Shown one piece after another: positions 1 to 4,892 of a stretch of DNA of 6,944 nucleotides. The notes under the pieces are model-generated. The model saw only the letters and a program-made list of their open reading frames with translations, made no database searches and had not been told where the DNA came from. Source of the stretch: Erysipelotrichaceae bacterium (lineage in GTDB: Bacteria > Bacillota_I > Bacilli_A > Erysipelotrichales > Coprobacillaceae). Position numbers and translations under genes: made by a program. Position 1 is the stretch's first letter. Each line of letters opens with the position of its first letter. The DNA is taken from contig JAJQDJ010000165.1 in NCBI GenBank assembly GCA_021202205.1, positions 1-6,944 on the forward strand, in the 5' to 3' direction.

Positions 1-63
1 ATTGCGCTATTTTCACTAATTAATTATTGAAATTGAAGTGCGAAACTTGAGTAAATAAAATTT

Positions 64-89
64 AAAAAAGTAGAATCATCTTCTACTTT
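64..89 (-). terminator. Rho-independent terminator after the malY-like gene
   Basis: On the minus strand a 9-bp perfect stem (AAAGTAGAA / TTCTACTTT, arms 81-89 and 67-75) with a 5-base loop is followed by a run of six T (64-69). The TGA stop of the aminotransferase-like gene lies in the loop (76-78), so the terminator overlaps the end of the coding region. It marks the end of the four-gene operon. Confidence 0.85.
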
Positions 90-1242
90 CATACATATCC
101 AACCCAGTTTTTAAACGTTGCATACCATCTTGAAGTCTAGACATAGGACATGCTACATTCACTCTTACAAAGGTTTTACCATTATTACCATATTCTCTTC
201 CAGGGATAATAAACAATCCTGTTTCTTTCCTTATAAATTCACACAGTTCATCTGTATTATCACTATACTTGCTACAATCAATCCATAATAAATATGTTGC
301 ATCACTAGGTATAACATACAATAATGGTAATTCTTCTTGAATATATTGTATTGCTTAATCTTTGTTCTTTTGAATATAGCAATTCAATTCTTTCAGCCAT
401 TGTTTTCCTTTAGTGAAAGCAGATATACCTGCAATTTGCGCAAATGTATTTCCCTCTGCGACTTCATCTGTATTGATACCACGGTTGACCTTATGTCTTA
501 ATGGTTCATTGGCAACTATAATACATGAAGATTGTAATCCTGCAATATTAAAACATTTTGTTGGAGCAACACATGTGATGCTTATATCTAGATTTGTATC
601 ATTGACTGAAGCAAATGGTATATATTCTTTGCCTGGTCTAACAATATCACAATGGATTTCATCAGATATAACAATAACATGATGTTTTTTACATAATTGT
701 CCTATTTTCTCTAATGTTTCTTTATCCCATATCTTACCTATTGGATTTTGAGGGTTACAAAATATCAATAATGTTGTCTCACTATGAGATAGTTTCTTTT
801 CTAAATCGTTATAATCAATACTATATTCTTTACCATCATATAACAAATCACTAAATAAAACATGTCTACCATTATTTAATATAGAATTATAAAATATATT
901 ATAAGTTGACGATAATATCACAACATTTTCCCCAACTTGAGTGACTCTTCTTACAATCGAAGAAATAGCTGGAACAACACCTGTACAAAACATCATCCAT
1001 TCTCTATCGATTTCAAAATGGTGTTCATGAAGCCACCAATTTTGAATAGCTTTAAAATAGTCTTCATCATCAATATTATAACCAAATATACCATGATCAA
1101 CTCTTTTATGCAAATCTTCAATAATCTCAGGTGCTGTTTCAAAATCCATATCAGCATCCCACATTGGCAGTTCATTTTCTTTGACATCCCATTTTAGAGA
1201 ATGAGTATTATAACGATTCGTTAGTTTATCAAAATCATACAT
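76..1242 (-). pseudogene. MalY/PatB-type PLP-dependent C-S lyase (aminotransferase fold type I), interrupted by an in-frame stop
   Basis: Family members are pyridoxal-phosphate enzymes (cystathionine beta-lyase / cysteine-S-conjugate beta-lyase type) acting in the cytosol on sulfur amino acids. Visible are the N-terminal MWDADMDF segment (about 27-34), NPQNPIGK (163-170), SDEIHCD with the cofactor-binding Asp (193-199) and the PLP lysine in APTKCFNIAG (Lys229). The reading frame runs 295 codons to a TAA at 355-357, then continues in the same frame without another stop for 92 more residues (AIQYIQEELP..., then the conserved VIPSDATYLLWIDC and FVRVNVACP segments) to TGA at 76. Counting the TAA codon, the total is 388 codons, the family's normal length, so this is a nonsense interruption rather than two genes. 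The truncated product keeps the lysine but loses the C-terminal domain with its substrate-carboxylate arginine. The ATG at 1240-1242 overlaps the DUF3737 gene by 8 bases and has a GGGAGG site upstream. A sequencing error at one base cannot be excluded. Confidence 0.85.
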
Positions 1243-2119
1243 AAGCTATCCTCCCACAGCATTCTTTACATTTCATCTTGTCTCTTTCAATAAGTGTTGT
1301 TTGACTTACATCAACTTTATCAGATTCATGAATATATTCACCAACACTATCTACAATAATCTTACCAGAAATCGGATTCATGATACTATCAACATGACTA
1401 CAAATGTCTGCATCAATATCCTTACAGAATTCGAATGCTAAAGTTGTATTAATCAAGCGACAGTTTTCCATCTTTAACCCTTCAATATAACAAAGTCCCT
1501 GTAAACTTTCTTTTGTACAATTGACAAATGTTAGATTCTTAGAATTCCATCCTAAATATTCACCAATAATAATAGAATCATAGACTGTGACATTCTCACA
1601 ATTCCAAAAAGCATCCTTAGAATTCAATTGCGAATTTCTAATAACAATATTCTTGCCTCCATCAAAACAATAATTTCCACTAAAATATAATCTATCAACC
1701 TCTATATCTTCACTATTCATACCATAATAATCTCCTCTAGCATGGACATTATTCAAATGAATATTCTTACAATTCCAAAAGGTTTCTTCTGCATTAGGCA
1801 TATCGACATTTACCAATGTTATATCTTGACCTCTTCTAAATGTTTTTGGTGCTTCTATCATAGAATCACTGATACAAATATGATTGGTATACCAAATCCC
1901 TGATATGGCAGTATCCAACGATGTTGTATGCTTCACTTCTATATTTTGACAATACCATAATGGATATTTCCATTTAAAAATACTATTATCTATTTCTATA
2001 TTCTTGCTTTCTTTTAATGGTGACTCACCATCCGCAAAAATTCCTTCATCTATTTTTAATCCATCACTTTGAAATAAAGCACGTTCACCTGTATAATAAC
2101 CTTGTTTTAATGTATTCAT
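1235..2119 (-). CDS. DUF3737-type right-handed beta-helix protein
   Basis: The 294-residue protein has no signal peptide or membrane segment. It is built of repeated turns of roughly 20 residues in which a FWNC/LGWNS/GMNS-like corner is followed by a short hydrophobic strand: FWNCKNI (114-120), GMNSEDI (133-139), FWNCENV (171-177), LGWNSKNL (189-196). This is the ladder pattern of pectate-lyase-like beta-helices. I recognise the N-terminal part (GYYTGERALF) and the overall layout as the DUF3737 family, whose biochemical role is unknown to me. The C-terminus carries a cysteine cluster, KCKECC (Cys284, 287, 288), a possible metal or redox site. The start overlaps the preceding gene's stop as ATGA and has a GGAGGAAAAAG ribosome site. 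The stop overlaps the lyase start by 8 bases. The tight coupling suggests it works with the lyase. The frame is intact, unlike the genes on both sides. Confidence 0.85.
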   Translation of the reverse strand: MNTLKQGYYTGERALFQSDGLKIDEGIFADGESPLKESKNIEIDNSIFKWKYPLWYCQNIEVKHTTSLDTAISGIWYTNHICISDSMIEAPKTFRRGQDITLVNVDMPNAEETFWNCKNIHLNNVHARGDYYGMNSEDIEVDRLYFSGNYCFDGGKNIVIRNSQLNSKDAFWNCENVTVYDSIIIGEYLGWNSKNLTFVNCTKESLQGLCYIEGLKMENCRLINTTLAFEFCKDIDADICSHVDSIMNPISGKIIVDSVGEYIHESDKVDVSQTTLIERDKMKCKECCGRIAYV

Positions 2120-2557
2120 TCTTTTTCCTCCATTCTTATATCAATTGTACTTGATTCCATTAATGAAACATCCAAATCATCAATATGACCTATAGGTGTA
2201 TATTGATAAGATGTATTGAAGTCTTTATAAAATATGACTAAACAATTATCACCAAATAGCATCTGTTTGAATTTGTTCGATGGATGAAGCATTACTAGGT
2301 AATGTTTCATCCAAATAAACATATTGTTCATTATTATTGAGTTGTTGTAGTATTAAATCTAGTGGTAATATATCTATTAAAGCATCGACTGTTTCATTAT
2401 CATATAAGTTTAAGACAAAGCTTTGATTTTCTATTATTATATTCATAGTATCACCTTCTTGTTTCTCATTATTATTTACCTGATTATCATCTATTACATT
2501 ATTATTTTGACAACCTATGATACATAACATACATAAAAACAATAATATCTTTTTCAT
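2116..2557 (-). pseudogene. Cyclophilin-like domain lipoprotein, frameshifted
   Basis: The N-terminus is a lipoprotein signal: MKK, a hydrophobic core (residues 4-14) and a lipobox I-I-G-C with Cys16. An Asn-rich linker follows, then a domain beginning MNIIIENQSFVLNLYDNETV. The first frame stops at TGA 2249-2251 after ...IQTDAIW. The overlapping +1 frame continues with MLFGDNCLVIFYKDFNTSY and IGHID and ends at TGA 2116. Together these are the two halves of a cyclophilin-like beta-barrel domain of the small bacterial type, in which I expect a GDLMLYG- or GDIMLFG-like segment at the junction. Here about three residues (Gly-Asp-hydrophobic) are missing and the frame is shifted, as a deletion of around 8 bases near 2260-2263 would produce. 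The ATG overlaps the preceding stop as ATGA, and the TGA overlaps the DUF3737 start in the same way. The intact protein would be a surface-anchored protein of about 149 residues. The family's ligand is unknown to me. Confidence 0.75.
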
Positions 2558-2781
2558 GCCTGTTCTTTCTTTAGTTCATATAATAAATAATCCAAACAAT
2601 CTATTTGTTTTTGTTTATTATGTAGCTTATCTAGTAATTCATATCTTTGTTTCTTTAATAGTATTGTCTGTCTTAGGTAGTCATTATTTTTATCACATTC
2701 CAATATTTGACATATACATTCTTCATTACATCCAGCATCTACCAAATTATCTCTTAATTCATCTTCAGGTATATGACTCAT
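2554..2781 (-). CDS. Small Cys-rich helical protein of unknown function
   Basis: The 75-residue protein begins MSHIPEDELRDNLVDAGC, has four cysteines in the first third (DAGCNEECICQILEC) and then a long charged, probably coiled-coil or helical-hairpin segment (LLKKQRYELLDKLHNKQKQI, then DCLDYLLYELKKE). There is no signal peptide or membrane helix. I recognise the general type (short proteins with an IPEDELR...LVDAGC start and a C-terminal IDCLDYL helix, seen in gut Bacillota), but not a function. The ATG at 2779-2781 is chosen over a GTG nine bases upstream because the GTG is part of the GAGGTG ribosome binding site. The stop overlaps the lipoprotein start as ATGA. As first gene of the operon it could be a small regulator or adaptor for the downstream proteins; that is inference only. 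Confidence 0.75.
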   Translation of the reverse strand: MSHIPEDELRDNLVDAGCNEECICQILECDKNNDYLRQTILLKKQRYELLDKLHNKQKQIDCLDYLLYELKKEQA

Positions 2782-2787
2782 ATTCTT

Positions 2788-2793
2788 CACCTC
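2788..2793 (-). promoter_or_regulatory. RBS deciding the start of the small Cys-rich protein
   Basis: GAGGTG on the minus strand lies 6 bases before the ATG at 2779-2781. The longer reading frame would start at the GTG inside this site, so the downstream ATG is the better start. Confidence 0.7.
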
Positions 2794-2799
2794 GATATT

Positions 2800-2828
2800 A
2801 TTTTAAGACAGAATTGAATGATATACAA
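2800..2828 (-). promoter_or_regulatory. Candidate promoter of the four-gene operon
   Basis: On the minus strand TTGTAT (2823-2828) and TAAAAT (2800-2805) are separated by 17 bases. The -10 is a good match and the -35 a weak one. It lies just upstream of the first gene and just downstream of the palindromic elements at 2831-2869. The leader would be only about 12 bases long, which makes this placement uncertain; other AT-rich -10-like hexamers exist nearby. Confidence 0.35.
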
Positions 2829-2830
2829 AT

Positions 2831-2869
2831 ATGCTTATATTTCATAAAATATTATGCTTAATAAGCATA
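2831..2869. promoter_or_regulatory. Palindromic operator candidate with an extra half-site
   Basis: Plus-strand positions 2853-2869 read TATGCTTA-A-TAAGCATA, a perfect 8-bp palindrome around one central base. A further direct copy of the ATGCTTA half-site lies at 2831-2837, 23 bases (about two helical turns) away. The position between the deformylase terminator and the first gene of the operon fits a repressor or activator site. The regulator is not encoded in the window. Confidence 0.45.
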
Positions 2870-2871
2870 TT

Positions 2872-2896
2872 AAAACACCAACGATAGTTGGTGTTA
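2872..2896 (-). terminator. Terminator after the peptide deformylase gene
   Basis: A perfect 9-bp stem, AACACCAAC / GTTGGTGTT (arms 2887-2895 and 2874-2882), with loop TATC, ends in four T on the minus strand. The TAA stop of the deformylase gene (2894-2896) forms the foot of the stem. The T-tract is short, so termination may be partial. Confidence 0.75.
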
Positions 2897-3319
2897 AATC
2901 ATAATGCCATTACAATGATCAATTTCACGTTGAATGATTTGGGCTGTTAAAGCTTCAAAATTCTTTGTTCTTTTATTAAAGAAACGATCATAGTACTCAG
3001 CCTTAATTTTATGATATCGTTTTGTAGGACGATATATATCTTTACCTAAGCTTAAACAAGCTTCTTCAGTTTCATATGGTTTTCCATAAGTTTTTACTAT
3101 AACAGGATTAGCCATTTCATGAACTTTATCTTTTTCATCTTTATAAATAATAATACGCTTGTTTTCACCAATCATATTAGCAGCCATACCGCCACATATC
3201 AAATCATATTGTTTAAAAGTATCTAGTAAATCTGTAACAATATACATATCATCTTTTGTCGCTTCTACACCAATTCTTGATAGTAAGAATCGATCATTTT
3301 CTATTATTTTTCTTATCAT
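2894..3319 (-). CDS. Peptide deformylase-family protein with a substituted metal-ligand histidine
   Basis: Peptide deformylase removes the N-formyl group from nascent proteins using a metal held by one Cys and the two His of HExxH. This 141-residue protein has the three family regions: CGGMAANMIG (42-51, equivalent of GxGxAAxQ), EEACLSL (85-91, Cys88) and QREIDHCNG (130-138). It belongs to the short Bacillota variant type with GMAANMIG. Region III normally reads QHEIDH; here Arg131 (codon CGT, one transition from CAT) replaces the first metal-ligand His, while Glu132 and His135 remain. In region II Ala87 stands where Gly is usual (EGCLS). Catalysis is therefore doubtful, and a housekeeping deformylase is probably encoded elsewhere. 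The ATG at 3317-3319 is chosen because AAGGGA lies 5 bases upstream and MIRKI matches the family start. The frame stays open 23 codons further upstream. The gene is flanked by terminators, so it is monocistronic. Confidence 0.8.
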   Translation of the reverse strand: MIRKIIENDRFLLSRIGVEATKDDMYIVTDLLDTFKQYDLICGGMAANMIGENKRIIIYKDEKDKVHEMANPVIVKTYGKPYETEEACLSLGKDIYRPTKRYHKIKAEYYDRFFNKRTKNFEALTAQIIQREIDHCNGIMI

Positions 3320-3324
3320 ATCCA

Positions 3325-3330
3325 TCCCTT
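3325..3330 (-). promoter_or_regulatory. RBS deciding the deformylase start
   Basis: AAGGGA on the minus strand, 5 bases before the ATG at 3317-3319. It supports the short form over an ATG overlapping this site and the far-upstream ATG at 3388. Confidence 0.55.
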
Positions 3331-3360
3331 TTTTATAAAGAATAACATATTTACACTTAC

Positions 3361-3386
3361 AAAAAAAGAGATATTTGAATATCTCC
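3361..3386 (-). terminator. Terminator after the PTS EIIB gene
   Basis: On the minus strand GAGATAT-TCAA-ATATCTC (arms 3379-3385 and 3368-3374) is followed directly by seven T (3361-3367). It starts two bases after the restored stop codon of the EIIB gene (3388-3390), so it ends that transcript before the deformylase gene. Confidence 0.85.
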
Positions 3387-3387
3387 A

Positions 3388-3706
3388 TTATTTCCCATAA
3401 AATTGATTATAAATTTCTAATGCCTTATCTAAAACCTTAGCCCCATTCATCGTTGCATAATCGCGCATATCAATAACTTCTACAGGAACTGTACCATTAA
3501 ACAACCTTCTGTGCATCTTTTAAGACATATCTAACTTGTGGCCCTAACAACAACACATCAAATTCACCCATATGTGCAGCAATAGACTTTTCCCCAATAG
3601 CATTCACTGTTACTTCAATACCACGTTTATCAGCTTCATCTTTCATCTTGTTCATAAGTAAGCTTGTGCTCATTCCGCCAGCGCACGCTAACATAATTCT
3701 AATCAT
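3388..3706 (-). pseudogene. PTS lactose/cellobiose-type EIIB, split by a +1 frameshift
   Basis: EIIB passes phosphate from EIIA to the sugar during transport through EIIC. The N-terminus MIRIMLACAGGMSTSLLMNK holds the phosphocysteine (Cys8) in the family's CxxGMSTS loop; LLLGPQVRYVLKDAQK follows near residue 53. The first frame ends after residue 69 at TAA 3497-3499. The +1 frame then continues NGTVPVEVIDMRDYATMNGA to YGK and TAA at 3388-3390. Removing one T from the GTTGTTTAAT junction gives a normal 105-residue EIIB, so one extra base splits an otherwise complete gene. The upstream piece keeps the active Cys but lacks the last third of the fold. No EIIC or lactose-type EIIA is adjacent: the gene stands alone between its own promoter and terminator, with a strong AAGGAGG site. 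It may be a decayed orphan, a sequencing error, or a frameshift that ribosomes can bypass. Confidence 0.85.
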
Positions 3707-3739
3707 CTTCTAATTTCCTCCTTCATTAACCCAAGGAGT

Positions 3740-3768
3740 ATTGTAGCACAAACATGTGAAATTGTTAA
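3740..3768 (-). promoter_or_regulatory. Promoter of the orphan EIIB gene
   Basis: On the minus strand TTAACA (3763-3768) and TACAAT (3740-3745) are spaced by exactly 17 bases, each matching the housekeeping consensus at five of six positions. The predicted start near 3733 leaves a leader of about 27 bases containing the AAGGAGG site. Confidence 0.75.
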
Positions 3769-3861
3769 TAAGATTTTAACATGAATACGACAACATATTT
3801 TAATAGTAGTTATATTGTTTTATAGCTTACTTGCATATCTTGTTCATGTTGCTAGATTCGC

Positions 3862-4416
3862 TTAATCTTTCATTATTGCTGAAACTATTTGCACAATCAA
3901 ACCGACTATATGCAGATAAAGTCCTAGTCCATAAGAATATATCGTACTATAGTATTCAGAAGCCTCCATCGAAAAATTAAATGTAATAAAAAGCAGAGCT
4001 ACAACTTCCACCAAGATTCCGACACATCCAATAAACGACAATCCCCTGTGGTTTGTCAATTTAAAAAATAAGAATATACCTACAAAAATTAACACATAAA
4101 AAACATAAAATAAAGTATAATCTGCAGTAAGCTCTGCGAGTGCATAATCATATATGTCACACAACTTGATTGACCAATTTACGATTTGAAATGAAACATA
4201 GCTCATATTCATGCTAATTAGAAGAAGAGCAGCAGATATTACTGCCAAGATTTTAGAATTTATGCTAAAAGATTTTTCAGTGATACTTGTCACTTTAGGT
4301 TGTTTAGATAATTTACGCACAACCGGAGTCTCCGCACTCTGTTCAACGGGAACACCACATCTTCCACAGAATTTCTCTCCCTCTTTTATCTTGTTTCCAC
4401 AATTTCCACAATACAT
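3862..4416 (-). CDS. Zinc-ribbon multi-pass membrane protein of unknown function
   Basis: The 184-residue protein starts with a zinc-ribbon: Cys3-x2-Cys6 and Cys17-x2-Cys20 (CGNCG and CGRCG). A polar basic linker spans about 22-53, followed by four hydrophobic segments at roughly 55-76, 100-120, 126-147 and 163-181, the last close to the C-terminus. Such short N-terminal ribbons on small membrane proteins are common in Bacillota and usually unassigned; the ribbon probably faces the cytoplasm. The ATG follows GGAGGGATAGAATT. It is transcribed alone: the upstream GH1 operon is terminated at 4796-4837, and the next gene downstream has its own promoter. I see no clear terminator after its stop, so some read-through into the EIIB promoter region is possible. 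Specific function unknown. Confidence 0.75.
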   Translation of the reverse strand: MYCGNCGNKIKEGEKFCGRCGVPVEQSAETPVVRKLSKQPKVTSITEKSFSINSKILAVISAALLLISMNMSYVSFQIVNWSIKLCDIYDYALAELTADYTLFYVFYVLIFVGIFLFFKLTNHRGLSFIGCVGILVEVVALLFITFNFSMEASEYYSTIYSYGLGLYLHIVGLIVQIVSAIMKD

Positions 4417-4795
4417 AATTCTATCCCTCCTATAAAATATGGTAGTGTCAAAGTCCAGTATCTTTTTAGTTTTATATAGGTTTTCGACTATATCGCATCT
4501 ATTATCTTATAAGTAGGCAATTGAATCTGATATTGGTTTCTTTCTAACAAAGCGTTCAATACATTATATTCAATGGATTACATCAATTTTTCTTGCGATA
4601 ATAGATACACTGTACTTGAATTCATTATATCATAAGTGATTTATGAATATTTTTGTGGTCAAACAAGTGGACAAAGGAATTTTGAGAAAAAAATAGGTAC
4701 TTGAATAAAACGAATATCAGGGAAATCTTATTATCTTGCTATTGAAGTTCTTTGGACATCTGTTTTCCTCTTATTAGAGAATACTGGATTGACTC
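4417..4795. other. Gene-poor intergenic stretch before the zinc-ribbon gene
   Basis: No reading frame of convincing length or recognisable product occurs on either strand. It contains the zinc-ribbon gene's ribosome site, an extended -10 promoter candidate (4624-4632) and imperfect inverted repeats near both edges (4441-4461 and 4781-4797). Short frames on both strands are broken by stops and resemble nothing I know. Confidence 0.6.
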
Positions 4796-4797
4796 TA
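4441..4797. repeat. Imperfect inverted repeats bounding a gene-less segment (possible mobile-element relic)
   Basis: Read on the minus strand, the low end (4461-4441) is ATACTGGACTTTGACACTAC. Read on the plus strand, the high end (4781-4797) is ATACTGGATTGACTCTA. They share ATACTGGA, then TTGAC and CTA, with a 2-base gap and one mismatch. Inverted ends about 357 bases apart with no gene between them suit a MITE or an internally deleted insertion sequence. I see no obvious target duplication and cannot name a family. Confidence 0.3.
4624..4632 (-). promoter_or_regulatory. Extended -10 promoter candidate upstream of the zinc-ribbon gene
   Basis: The minus strand reads TGATATAAT, a perfect TATAAT with the TG extension that can replace a good -35. 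It sits in an imperfect palindrome (TTCAT...ATCA-TAAG-TGAT...ATGAA, about 4621-4646). Transcription would start near 4617 and give a leader of about 200 bases before the zinc-ribbon gene. Confidence 0.45.
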
Positions 4798-4837
4798 TAA
4801 ATAAACACCAATCATTACCGATTGGTGTTTATTTATA
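4796..4837. terminator. Strong long-stem terminator after the GH1 gene, possibly bidirectional
   Basis: A perfect 18-bp stem (arms 4796-4813 and 4820-4837, core ACACCAATC / GATTGGTGT) encloses a 6-base loop. On the minus strand the core is followed by TTATTTAT, giving the T-rich tail for the GH1 operon. The plus-strand reading has the same property. No plus-strand gene is present to use it. Confidence 0.85.
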
Positions 4838-4892
4838 ACTATTTTTATAATCATATAATTATCATGAATCAATGTACCAGGGAAGAAAATTT

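Noticed and set aside
1..63. A gene or regulatory element at the left edge
   Set aside because: No reading frame, ribosome site or clear promoter can be supported in these 63 bases.
76..321. A separate 81-residue gene starting at a TTG
   Set aside because: It is in the same frame as the lyase, encodes the lyase C-terminus, and has no ribosome site of its own; it is the tail of the interrupted gene.
355..357. General reassignment of TAA to an amino acid
   Set aside because: TAA ends the EIIA, GH1, zinc-ribbon and deformylase genes at expected lengths, so the code is standard here.
413..1197. Plus-strand frames antisense to the lyase
   Set aside because: They are shadows of a recognised minus-strand coding region, with no family features or ribosome sites.
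2290..2304. CATTAC-TAG-GTAATG palindrome
   Set aside because: It lies inside the lipoprotein coding region with no promoter context; arms of six bases in AT-rich DNA are plausible by chance.
2264..2331. The N-terminal part of a 71-residue frame starting MNNMFIW
   Set aside because: This portion is the out-of-frame shadow of the lipoprotein; only the part from about 2262 down (MLFGDNCLV...) is family-like.
2517..2861. A plus-strand 114-residue frame
   Set aside because: It is antisense to the small Cys-rich protein and the lipoprotein start, is low complexity (His/Ile/Tyr rich), and has no ribosome site.
3707..3861. Terminator for the zinc-ribbon gene
   Set aside because: Only a 5-bp AGATT/AATCT stem without a T-tract is visible, which is too weak to call.
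4211..4435. A plus-strand 74-residue frame
   Set aside because: It is antisense to the zinc-ribbon coding region; its Cys/Pro pattern is the complement of the ribbon.
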